Shown piece after piece: positions 1 through 5,872 of a stretch of 5,874 bases of DNA. The stretch is from Pseudomonadota bacterium (GTDB taxonomy: Bacteria > Myxococcota > UBA9042 > PHBI01). The first letter of the stretch is position 1, and each line of letters begins with the position of its first letter. A program made the position numbers and the translations under genes. The notes under the pieces are model-generated. The model did not search any database. It worked only from the letters and a program-made list of their open reading frames with translations, and was not told the origin of the DNA. The stretch is from contig SXIE01000058.1 in the NCBI GenBank assembly GCA_005772945.1, positions 1 through 5,874 on the forward strand, given 5' to 3'.

Positions 1-1
1 G

Positions 2-649
2 CTGCCGGCGGCCGAGGCGGGGCGCGTGCTCTGGCCCGCGGGGCTCGCGGATGGGGCGACCGCCCTCCGACTCGGGGCGCTCGAGCGCATGCTGCAGGCC
101 GCGTGGCTGGCGGGCGGGGCGTGTGGGGATCACGCGACGCGTGCGGCCGGTGTGGGCGTGACGGCGGCGGAGCTGGCGTCGGCCTGGGAGGCGCTCGGGC
201 GCTTGGAAGGCGGCGCCCGGCTGCATCTCGCGCTGTGGCCGTCGGCGTTGCCGACGCTGTCGCTGTCGCCCGAGGGCGAGCTCGAGGTGGCCACGGGAGC
301 GCTCGAGGTGTCGCTTTGGGGCGAGGTCGATCAGGCCTCGTGGCGCCTCGCGACGATGCAGGTGACGATGGTCGTGGGCGGCTCGCTCGCGCGCGACACG
401 GCCGGGCGGCTTTCGTTTGCGGCCGCGCGCGTCGACGTCACGCCGATCGCGAGCGAGGGGGGGCTCATCGGAACGCCCGAGCTCGGCGTCGTGTCGGCGC
501 TGATCGAGCCGCTCGTCGAGGCGATCGTCGCCGGTCGCACCATCGTCGTCTTACCGGCGCGCTTGGCGCCTGCGGCGGCGGACACGCTCGTGATCGTGCC
601 GAGTACGACCGGGGATGAGGGTGACGCGTGGATCCTCTTTCCGCCATGA
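2..649 (+). CDS. C-terminal part of a probable exported TULIP-like protein (5' end outside window)
   Basis: The frame is open from the first bases of the window to the TGA at 647-649, giving 215 residues with no stop upstream. The GTG at 26 is therefore probably internal and the true start lies left of the window. Seen: residues 22-41 form an amphipathic helix (LGALERMLQAAWLAGGAC). They are followed by an Ala-rich stretch and then alternating strand-like segments from about 73 to 150, including LHLALWPSALP, a Gly-Glu-Leu-Glu-Val turn and WRLATMQVTMVVGG. A second amphipathic helix lies at about 160-180 (LGVVSALIEPLVEAIVAG). Known: myxobacterial lipoproteins with a BPI/LBP-like (TULIP) lipid-binding fold carry a similar order, a leading 'LNQALxALWxxG'-type helix, an 'LPP'-type strand, long beta strands and a closing helix. 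Inference: this is such a domain, probably periplasmic or outer-membrane and binding a lipid or other hydrophobic ligand. No catalytic motif is visible. The coding call is firm; the family call is tentative and rests on pattern alone. Confidence 0.75.
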   Translation: MPAAEAGRVLWPAGLADGATALRLGALERMLQAAWLAGGACGDHATRAAGVGVTAAELASAWEALGRLEGGARLHLALWPSALPTLSLSPEGELEVATGALEVSLWGEVDQASWRLATMQVTMVVGGSLARDTAGRLSFAAARVDVTPIASEGGLIGTPELGVVSALIEPLVEAIVAGRTIVVLPARLAPAAADTLVIVPSTTGDEGDAWILFPP

Positions 650-658
650 CTCCGCCGT

Positions 659-680
659 CGCGCGTCGTGCGTGACGCGCG
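659..680 (+). terminator. Candidate transcription terminator hairpin
   Basis: A perfect 8-bp inverted repeat (CGCGCGTC at 659-666, GACGCGCG at 673-680) with a 6-nt loop begins ten bases after the stop codon of the upstream gene. All but two of its pairs are G-C. No T tract follows, so it is not a classical intrinsic terminator, although GC-rich bacteria often have hairpins without a U run. Its position at a gene end and just ahead of a promoter fits termination. It overlaps the GTG at 671, which argues against that codon being the start of the next gene. Confidence 0.45.
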
Positions 681-692
681 CGCGGGATGCGG

Positions 693-707
693 CAACGTCG
701 AACGTTG
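693..707. promoter_or_regulatory. Palindrome, candidate operator
   Basis: CAACGT (693-698), CGA, ACGTTG (702-707) is a perfect 6+6 inverted repeat with a 3-bp centre. Its right arm overlaps the first three bases of the -35 element at 705-710. A site placed like this would let a dimeric regulator block or contact RNA polymerase. No regulator gene is in the window, and I cannot name a matching family. A short RNA hairpin is less likely because the element sits upstream of the predicted transcription start. Confidence 0.35.
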
Positions 708-733
708 ACACCGGCCGAGGCCGCCACTATGAC
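705..733 (+). promoter_or_regulatory. Sigma70-type promoter for the 737-1519 gene
   Basis: TTGACA (705-710, 6 of 6 consensus) is followed by a 17-bp spacer and TATGAC (728-733, 4 of 6). In such a GC-rich region an exact TTGACA at optimal spacing is unlikely to be chance. The expected start of transcription is about 739-741, which lies between the two candidate ATG codons at 737 and 743. If the promoter is real, the mRNA would have almost no leader and would most naturally start translation at the ATG at 743. Confidence 0.5.
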
Positions 734-736
734 GCG

Positions 737-1519
737 ATGCCTATGAAGATCACGGTGCCCCGCTTCCTGGCCCAGTTCGCGAGCGCAGTCGTCTTGGCCG
801 GCACCTGTGCCGAGGCGGCGATGGCGGCCGGTCCCGCGGAGGCGCCGCCCGCGGAGCCCGCGTTGCAGGGCGCCGTGCCGCTCGTCTATGCCGGCAAGTT
901 GCAGGATGCGAGCGGGCGCCCCATCGCGGGGATCTACCCGCTGACGTTCGCGTTCTACAAGACCGAGAAAGCCGGGCGCGCGGTGTGGACCGAGGCGCAG
1001 TTCGTGGCGGTCGACAACGGCGTGTACGCGGTGGCGCTCGGGATGAAGCAGCCGTTTCCGAAGGGGTTCGCGGCGGAGAAGCTGTTCCTCGGGGTGGCGG
1101 TGACGGGCGGCAAGGAGATCGTGCGCGAGAAGTTCGCGGCGGCCGGCGTCGACGTCGGGAGCGTGGCGCCGTCGGTGCCGGCGGGCCCGGCCGTGCCGAT
1201 GAACGTGCCGGGGGCGCCGCCCTCGAAGGTCGCACAGAGCTATGCGGACCTGGCCGGGCGGGCGCTCGAGGCGCAGACGGCCGAGAAGCTCGGGACGCTC
1301 AGCGAGGAGGACGTGCGCAAGCTGGTCAAGGCCAGCGGCGACGCGGGCGGCGGCAAGGTGAAGATCGGGGCTGCCAAGCGCTACACGGAGAACGCCGGCG
1401 GGTCGGGCGGGACGGCGTTCACGCTGATGTGCCCGCCGGGGCATGTGGCCGTCGGGATTCGCGGGGCAGGGGCGGCGTACATCGATTCGATCAGTGTGAT
1501 CTGTAGCCCGCTCGAATAG
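737..1519 (+). CDS. Secreted fibre-type protein with a Gly-rich C-terminal module
   Basis: The product is 260 residues from ATG 737, or 258 from ATG 743. The frame opens at GTG 671, but that start would put 22 polar residues before the signal peptide and overlaps a hairpin. Residues 3-30 form a Sec signal peptide: Lys4 and Arg9, a hydrophobic core at 10-22, and an AMA|AG cleavage site after 30. The sequence at Cys24 is not a lipobox because Thr precedes the Cys. Residues 31-46 are an Ala/Pro linker. Residues 47-131 (VYAGKLQDASGRPIAG, then AVWTEAQ, then NGVYAVALG, then LFLGVAVTGG) match the beta domain often found before phage-tail-fibre-like or collagen-like stalks in bacterial surface proteins. 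Residues 168-195 (SYADLAGRALEAQTAEKLGTL) resemble the short 'AYAxxAxxA..LGGLT' neck that follows it. Residues 220-257 are a compact module with GGSGG, two Cys (232, 256) and GIRG..ID.I. Function is unknown; a surface or extracellular binding role is an inference. Confidence 0.85.
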   Translation: MPMKITVPRFLAQFASAVVLAGTCAEAAMAAGPAEAPPAEPALQGAVPLVYAGKLQDASGRPIAGIYPLTFAFYKTEKAGRAVWTEAQFVAVDNGVYAVALGMKQPFPKGFAAEKLFLGVAVTGGKEIVREKFAAAGVDVGSVAPSVPAGPAVPMNVPGAPPSKVAQSYADLAGRALEAQTAEKLGTLSEEDVRKLVKASGDAGGGKVKIGAAKRYTENAGGSGGTAFTLMCPPGHVAVGIRGAGAAYIDSISVICSPLE

Positions 1520-1585
1520 GCGGCGTGCCCGGCTGGGGTTTCCTCGGGCGACGGGACGCGGTATAGGTGCGGGCTGGAGGGTTGG

Positions 1586-2797
1586 ATGCGCCAACTAGGC
1601 CTGCTCCTTGCGCTGCTGTTCATCGTCGGCGCCGAGGGGCCCGCAATTGCGGGGCCAGACGAAGACCGCAAGAGCGCCGAAGTCCTGGTTCAGGACGGGC
1701 TCAACTTGGCGCGCGCCAAGAAGTTTCGCGAGGCCGTCGCGAAGTTCGAAGAGGCGCTCAAGCTGTATCCGGCGCCCGAGATCGTGCACAGCCTGGCGCG
1801 TGCGCACGAGGAACTCGGCGAGCTCGCGCGAGCGTATGACTACTTCGCGCAGGCGCTCAAGGACGACTACACCTACGCGGCGGAGGGTCGCCAGCGCCTG
1901 GCGCGTATCGACGCGACGCTGCGCAAGACGAACGCGCGCCTGACGGTGCGGACGACGCCGCTGCAGACCAACGTGACGCTCACGTTTCCCAGCGGCGCGA
2001 CCGAGTCGCACCTCTCGACGCCGTTTGCGACGTGGGTCCCGGTGGGGGAGATCAAGATCGTCGGGAGCAACCCGAACTTCAAGACGGGCGAGCAACGCAT
2101 CGCGGTCAAGGCGGGCGAGGACCGCGAGCTGCAGTTGGTGCTGAAGCCGCTGCCGCGTCAGGGGTTCCTGACGGTCAGCGCGAACGTGGTCGGCGCCGTC
2201 ATCTCGCTCAACGGCAAGGAGGTCGGCAAGGCGCCGATCCAGGGGCTGGCGTACGACGCGGGCGTGTATCAGCTGAAGGTGGCGGCGGAGGGTTACAAGC
2301 CGCACATGCAGGAGGTCGTCATCGTGCAGGACGACGTGGTGAGTCTGGCGATCGGGCTCGAGTCCCTCAAGGGCGTGAAGAAGCCGCCGGAGGTTCGGTT
2401 GGCGGGGACGCCGAGCTGGGTCGGCTGGACGCTGGTGGGGTCGGGTGCGGCCGTGGCGGCCGGCGGCCTCGGGCTGTTCCTCGGGGCGGTCGATCTGACG
2501 AACACCCTGCAGGAGCGCTACCCGCCGGAGTTCTACGCCGATGGCACCGCGGTCGAGGGCAACGAGGGGAACAACGCCAGCTTCAACAAGGCGTTCCGGA
2601 GCAAGGTCAGGCCGCTGTGGATCAGCGGCGACGTCCTGATGGGGGTCGGCGGGGCGATCGCGGTGAGCGGGATCTTGTTGCTCGTCCTCGATCCCGAGCA
2701 TGAGGTGAGCGGGAGCGCGGCGAAATTCGTGCCCGAGCTCCCCGATATCATCGTGGGCGCCGACGGATTCCAGGTGCGGGCGACCGTCCACTTCTGA
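1586..2797 (+). CDS. TPR and PEGA-like domain membrane protein
   Basis: The product is 403 residues. ATG 1586 is preceded by GGAGG at 1576-1580 with a 5-nt gap, which fixes the start. Residues 1-22 are a signal peptide ending AIA|GP. Residues about 30-105 hold two TPR-type helical pairs (ARAKKFREAVAKFEEALKLYP, then HSLARAHEELGELARAYDYF), a protein-protein interaction surface. Residues 117-187 look like a diverged PEGA-type beta domain. Residues 193-258 are a clearer one: FLTVSANVVGAVISLNGKEV, then APIQGL, then GVYQLKVAAEGY. Hydrophobic segments lie at 281-301 and 349-368, separated by a 47-residue polar loop. The tail (FVPELPDIIVGADGFQVRA) ends in aromatic Phe. This order is common in myxobacterial envelope proteins of unknown function. 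Likely in the inner membrane with the TPR/PEGA part in the periplasm, possibly binding cell-wall or partner proteins (inference). A weak TATAGG at 1562-1567 could be a -10 element, but no good -35 is seen; transcription from the upstream gene is equally possible. Confidence 0.9.
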   Translation: MRQLGLLLALLFIVGAEGPAIAGPDEDRKSAEVLVQDGLNLARAKKFREAVAKFEEALKLYPAPEIVHSLARAHEELGELARAYDYFAQALKDDYTYAAEGRQRLARIDATLRKTNARLTVRTTPLQTNVTLTFPSGATESHLSTPFATWVPVGEIKIVGSNPNFKTGEQRIAVKAGEDRELQLVLKPLPRQGFLTVSANVVGAVISLNGKEVGKAPIQGLAYDAGVYQLKVAAEGYKPHMQEVVIVQDDVVSLAIGLESLKGVKKPPEVRLAGTPSWVGWTLVGSGAAVAAGGLGLFLGAVDLTNTLQERYPPEFYADGTAVEGNEGNNASFNKAFRSKVRPLWISGDVLMGVGGAIAVSGILLLVLDPEHEVSGSAAKFVPELPDIIVGADGFQVRATVHF

Positions 2798-2804
2798 GGT
2801 CGCC

Positions 2805-2831
2805 ATGGGTTTCGCCGCGGCTGCGGATTGA
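2805..2831 (+). other. Possible 8-codon leader ORF coupling translation to the next gene
   Basis: ATG 2805 has a well-placed GAGG (2796-2799, 5-nt gap) that overlaps the stop codon of the preceding gene. It reads MGFAAAAD and stops at TGA 2829-2831, one base before the GTG start at 2833. The GTG itself has only a weak CGGA (2824-2827) upstream. Ribosomes loading at GAGG could finish the mini-ORF and re-start on GTG 2833. No conservation can be judged from one sequence, so it may be chance. Confidence 0.3.
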
Positions 2832-2832
2832 C

Positions 2833-4920
2833 GTGCGCACGCTCCATTTCGGCATCACGATCGCGCTGTCGGCCTTCCTGCTGTTCCTGGTTCAGCCGAT
2901 CATCGCGAAGGCGATCCTGCCGTGGTTCGGCGGGTCGGCCGCGGTGTGGACGACGTGCATGGTGTTCTTCCAGGTCGTGCTCGTCCTGGGGTACGCGTAT
3001 GCGGATCGCGTCGCGCGGCTCGCGCCGAGGCGGCAGGCGCTCATCCACGCGGGCGTCGTCTTGGCGAGCCTGGCGTTCCTGCCGATCCTGCCGTCGGCCG
3101 GGCTCGAGCCGGAGGACGGCTCGGCGCCGATCGGGCATATCCTCGTGCTCTTGGTGGCGACGCTCGGGCTGCCGTATTTCGCGCTTTCGACGACGGGGCC
3201 GCTCGTGCAGGCGTGGTTCGTCGCGCGCGCGGGGGCCGCCCGCGACGCGGTGGCGGCGAACGATGGTGGCGTGTACCGCCTCTATGCGCTGAGCAACGCG
3301 GGGTCGCTCCTGGCGCTCATCGCGTATCCGACGTTGGTCGAGCCGCAGCTCGGGCACGAGGCCCAGGCGATTTCGTGGAGCGTCGGCTATGGGGCCTTCG
3401 CCGCGCTCGTCCTCGCGCTCGCGTGGCGGTGTTCGCGCGTGGGGTCCGCGCTGGGAGCGGCCCCGACGGGCGCGGGCGTGACGGCGTTGGCCACCGAGGC
3501 GGCGCCTGCGCCGCGCCTCCGCGAGCACCTCGTGTGGCTCGGGCTGGGTGCGTTGGGGACGGCTCTCTTGCTCGGCGTGACGGCCCACATCACCCAGAAC
3601 GTGGCGCCGATCCCGTTCCTTTGGATCGTGCCGCTCGGGCTCTACCTGCTGACGTTCATCATCGCGTTCGAGGCGCCGCGCCTCTACGTGCGGCCGCTCT
3701 TTCTGGCGCTGACGGGGCTCTTGGCGCCGCTCATGCTGGCGGCGCTCTCGTTCCGCTTCAAGGACGGGCACATCGAGCGCGGCGTCCTGCACATCGACGC
3801 GGCGCTGCCGCTGTTTGCGCTCGGGCTCTTCGCCGGCTGCCTCGTCTGCCACGGCGAGCTGGCGCGCAGGAAGCCCGCCCCCGCGCACCTGACGCGCTTC
3901 TACCTCATGCTCTCGCTCGGCGGAGCGGTCGGCGGGCTCTTTGTCGGCGTCGTCGCGCCGCTCTGCTTCGATTGGACTTGGGAGCTGCCGATCGCGCTCG
4001 TCGCGCTCGCGCTGATCGCGTCGATCGTGTCCGCCAATCCGCTGCGCTGGCTGGCCGCCGTCTATGCGGTCGCGACGATGGTGCTGGCCGGCGATTACGT
4101 TGCATGGGTGCACAACGATGCAACCGTCATCGTGCGCGATTTCTACGGTGCGCTCCGGGTCAAGGCCTACGGCGCGCCCGGTGATTCTGATGCGACGCAC
4201 CGTCTCGTCCACGGCACCATCACGCACGGCGAGCAGTACCTCCACGACCCGCGGCGCATGCAACCGACGACCTATTACGGTCCGAGCTCGGGCCTGGGGC
4301 GGGCCATCTTCGGGACTCGGCGCGATCCGGCGGCGTCGCAGACGGTGGGCCTCATCGGGCTCGGGGTCGGCACGACCCTCGCGTATGCTCGGACCGGCGA
4401 CCGCTACGTCGTCTACGAGCTGAACCCGGCGGTCGTCGACATCGCGCGCACCGATTTTTCGTATCTGACGGACGCGGCCGCCGACGTCGAGGTCGTGCTC
4501 GGCGACGCGCGTCTCCAGCTGGAGCGCGAGCCGGCGCGCGGATTCGATGTGCTGGCCATCGACGCGTTCTCGAGCGACGCCATCCCGATTCACCTCCTCA
4601 CGCGCGAGGCGATGGTGACGTGGAAGCGGCACATGGCGCCCGGCGGGATCATCGCGTTCCACATCAGCAATCGCTACCTCGACCTCGGGCCCGTGGTGGC
4701 CGCCTTGGCGGATGCCGACGGGGACACGGCGATCTTCGTCGACGACAACCCGAGCGACGAGAGTGGCCTCTACTCGTCGGATTGGATGCTGATCGGCTCG
4801 CGCAAGCTCGCGTGGCTCGAGGCGCTGCTCACGCGCGCGAGCGTCTCGCGCGTGACGCCCCCGCCGACGTTTCGGGCGTGGACCGACGATTTCGACAACC
4901 TCTTCGAGGTCCTCAAATAG
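2833..4920 (+). CDS. Fused multi-TM / spermidine-synthase-like methyltransferase-fold protein
   Basis: The product is 695 residues. GTG 2833 is chosen because the protein then opens directly on the family's usual first segment (LSAFLLFLVQPIIAKAILPWFGGSAAVW at 12-39). The N-terminal half has about twelve hydrophobic segments between residues 5 and 420, with an Ala/Pro-rich polar loop at 200-230. The half from about 430 is a Rossmann domain of the spermidine synthase superfamily: RDFYGALRV (435-443), LVHGTITHGEQYL (458-470), TYYGPSSGLG (480-489), the nucleotide-binding loop GLIGLGVGTT (506-515), acidic Glu529 in YELNP, GDAR (557-560), and IDAFSSDAIP (576-585) with the Asp residues expected at the active site. 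It ends WTDDFDNLF, as in the family. Known: such fusions are widespread and often labelled 'fused MFS/spermidine synthase', yet few have a proven reaction. The loop is GLGVG instead of the GGGDG of true spermidine synthases, and no YHE-type substrate motif is seen, so polyamine synthesis is doubtful. An aminopropyl- or methyl-transfer reaction at the membrane is an inference. The start codon lies 35 bp after the previous gene, which suggests co-transcription. Confidence 0.92.
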   Translation: MRTLHFGITIALSAFLLFLVQPIIAKAILPWFGGSAAVWTTCMVFFQVVLVLGYAYADRVARLAPRRQALIHAGVVLASLAFLPILPSAGLEPEDGSAPIGHILVLLVATLGLPYFALSTTGPLVQAWFVARAGAARDAVAANDGGVYRLYALSNAGSLLALIAYPTLVEPQLGHEAQAISWSVGYGAFAALVLALAWRCSRVGSALGAAPTGAGVTALATEAAPAPRLREHLVWLGLGALGTALLLGVTAHITQNVAPIPFLWIVPLGLYLLTFIIAFEAPRLYVRPLFLALTGLLAPLMLAALSFRFKDGHIERGVLHIDAALPLFALGLFAGCLVCHGELARRKPAPAHLTRFYLMLSLGGAVGGLFVGVVAPLCFDWTWELPIALVALALIASIVSANPLRWLAAVYAVATMVLAGDYVAWVHNDATVIVRDFYGALRVKAYGAPGDSDATHRLVHGTITHGEQYLHDPRRMQPTTYYGPSSGLGRAIFGTRRDPAASQTVGLIGLGVGTTLAYARTGDRYVVYELNPAVVDIARTDFSYLTDAAADVEVVLGDARLQLEREPARGFDVLAIDAFSSDAIPIHLLTREAMVTWKRHMAPGGIIAFHISNRYLDLGPVVAALADADGDTAIFVDDNPSDESGLYSSDWMLIGSRKLAWLEALLTRASVSRVTPPPTFRAWTDDFDNLFEVLK

Positions 4921-4933
4921 GCGCCCGGCGCCT
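4919..4933. terminator. Palindrome between convergent genes, candidate bidirectional terminator
   Basis: AGGCGC (4919-4924), CCG, GCGCCT (4928-4933) is a perfect 6-bp inverted repeat with a 3-nt loop, almost all G-C. It includes the last two bases of the plus-strand TAG and the first base (in plus coordinates) of the minus-strand stop codon. The stop codons of the two convergent genes are only 12 bp apart, so a shared terminator is expected here. Reading leftwards it is followed by ATTTG, a very short T run; reading rightwards there is none. The stem is short, so this is tentative. Confidence 0.35.
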
Positions 4934-5844
4934 CAGCGGCTGATACGGAAGTGCCCCTCGGCGCGCATCTTCTCGACCGAGCCGTCCCACGTCCCGAGGA
5001 TCGTCTTGCCGGCCTTGTCGACGCTGCCGCGGATCCGCAGGAAGTCGAGCTTGCCGACGCTGCCGCCGAGCGAGAGGCGCCCGTTCGCGTCGATCTGCCC
5101 GACGAGCTTGAACGTCTCGTGACCCATGCTCGCGAGCGCCGAGGTCACGGTCCGCCCCGCGATGACCACGCGCAGGGTGCCGCGTGCGCGGCCGGTCATC
5201 GCGCCGGTCCAGGTGCCGCTGAACTGGCCTTGTACGACGCGGTTGGGGTCCTTGACCGGGTCCCGGATGGGGTCCTTGATCGGGGGCTTGACCGGAATCT
5301 TGGTGGGATCGGCCACGGGGTCTTTGGTGGGATCGGCGACCGGGATCTTGGTGGGATCGGCCACGGGGTCTTTGGTGGGATCGGCGACGGGATCCTTGGT
5401 CGGATCGACCACCGGATCTTTGGTCGGATCGACCACCGGATCCTTGGCGGCCATCGGGCACTCCGCGGTCGCCTTCTGCAGATCCGCCTGGAAGGCGGGG
5501 TCGGCGCCCAGGCGCGTCATCTCGCGCGTGTAGGTGTCGAGGTCGACGTTGTGCGCCTTGTAGAGCGCGAGCATGGTCGCCGACATCTGCTCGGGCCCGG
5601 CGCCGTTCTTGCGCAGGCACTCGCTCGCGACCGCGAGCGCCCGGATGGTCTCACGCAGATCGTCCGCGCTGGCCACCTCGGGCGCCACCTCGTCGGCGAC
5701 CTCCGCCACCACCTCGGCGGCTTCGCCCACTACCTCGGGCGGGGCCTCGGGCGCGGCCTCGGGCACAGGCTCGGGCGCCGCCTCGGCCACGGCGGTGTCG
5801 GGCGGCGTCGTGGTCGATGCGTCTGAAGAAGACGAACACGCCAC
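4933..5844 (-). CDS. Repeat-bearing probable lipoprotein, N-terminus apparently frameshifted
   Basis: The minus-strand frame gives 303 residues from GTG 5844, the only start after an in-frame TGA at 5851-5853. It begins VACSSSSDAS, which looks like a lipobox (xVAC) followed by a polar tether, but has no signal peptide in this frame; see the entry at 5846-5872. Residues 20-60 are a low-complexity Ala/Pro/Glu/Val tether. Residues 61-131 are helical with Cys76 and Cys129, a likely disulfide pair if exported. Residues 134-197 are eight tandem 8-residue units close to KDPVADPT. Residues 204-303 form a beta-rich domain with regularly spaced Gly and turns: GTWTGAMTG, then VTSALASMGHETFKLVGQIDANGRL, then GSVDKAGKTILGTWDG, ending EGHFRISR. 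Such Gly/strand repeats resemble small beta-barrel or lipocalin-like folds, but I cannot assign a family. Likely role: an outer-membrane-anchored protein with a Pro-rich spacer projecting a C-terminal domain (inference). Long plus-strand frames also open here, but their composition follows from the repeats. Confidence 0.8.
   Translation of the reverse strand: MACSSSSDASTTTPPDTAVAEAAPEPVPEAAPEAPPEVVGEAAEVVAEVADEVAPEVASADDLRETIRALAVASECLRKNGAGPEQMSATMLALYKAHNVDLDTYTREMTRLGADPAFQADLQKATAECPMAAKDPVVDPTKDPVVDPTKDPVADPTKDPVADPTKIPVADPTKDPVADPTKIPVKPPIKDPIRDPVKDPNRVVQGQFSGTWTGAMTGRARGTLRVVIAGRTVTSALASMGHETFKLVGQIDANGRLSLGGSVGKLDFLRIRGSVDKAGKTILGTWDGSVEKMRAEGHFRISR
5254..5445 (-). repeat. Eight tandem 24-bp units encoding KDPVADPT-type repeats
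   Basis: This 192-bp stretch lies inside the minus-strand lipoprotein gene and keeps its frame. In coding order the units are KDPVVDPT twice, KDPVADPT twice, KIPVADPT, KDPVADPT, KIPVKPPI and KDPIRDPV, with a decayed ninth unit after it. Units in the middle are nearly identical in DNA while those at the C-terminal end are diverged. The Pro at every third or fourth position suggests an extended, stiff, Asp/Lys-balanced spacer. The Asp residues could bind cations, but no known calcium-binding consensus is matched. Confidence 0.9.
5291..5386 (-). repeat. Tandem 48-bp duplication within the 24-bp array
   Basis: Positions 5291-5338 and 5339-5386 are identical except for one base (A at 5296, G at 5344). 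Each copy holds two 24-bp units, one with Lys-Ile-Pro and one with Lys-Asp-Pro. The neighbouring units 5391-5414 and 5415-5438 also differ at one base only. The high identity, including third codon positions, points to recent duplication by slippage or unequal recombination. Confidence 0.85.
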
Positions 5845-5845
5845 C

Positions 5846-5872
5846 CAGCATCACGGCCCCGGCCTGCCGCAT
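5846..5872 (-). pseudogene. Out-of-frame signal-peptide fragment of the lipoprotein gene
   Basis: Reading leftwards from ATG 5872, the adjacent frame encodes MRQAGAVML up to 5846. Skipping a single G of the GGG run (plus-strand CCC at 5844-5846) joins it to VACSSSSDAS, giving MLVACSSSS with LVAC as an exact lipobox. Without the skip this frame runs on as an Arg-rich nonsense tail to about 5651. The next upstream codon is NTG (the edge bases are CA on the plus strand), so it can encode Leu, Val or Met, and the signal peptide probably begins beyond the window. Either a one-base insertion exists in this genome or the base is a sequencing error. Confidence 0.55.

Noticed and set aside
671..736. 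GTG 671 as an alternative start for the fibre-type gene.
   Set aside because: It would add 22 polar residues ahead of the signal peptide, lies inside a hairpin and lies upstream of the predicted transcription start.
1526..1550. Possible terminator hairpin (GCCCG/CGGGC) after the fibre-type gene.
   Set aside because: The stem is only five bases with a 13-nt loop and no T tract, which is easily found by chance at this base composition.
551..1594. A long minus-strand frame of 347 codons across the left intergenic region.
   Set aside because: It is Arg/His/Pro-rich without any recognisable domain, and crosses a promoter region and two well-supported plus-strand genes.
1595..2806. A 403-codon minus-strand frame that mirrors the TPR/PEGA gene.
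   Set aside because: Arg/His/Leu-rich with no motif; it lies exactly opposite a gene with a signal peptide, strong ribosome site and recognisable domains.
2533..4662. A 709-codon open frame on the minus strand opposite the fused spermidine-synthase-like gene.
   Set aside because: Its product is almost wholly Arg/Glu/Asp/His with no hydrophobic or domain pattern, as expected from the antisense of a GC-rich gene. The plus-strand gene has clear family motifs along its full length.
5126..5533. A plus-strand frame encoding repeats such as GSLVGSATG that look like a glycine-zipper protein.
   Set aside because: The pattern is the complement of the KDPVADPT-type repeats. The minus-strand frame has a lipoprotein-like N-terminus and an ordered C-terminal domain, whereas this one has no signal peptide or ribosome site.
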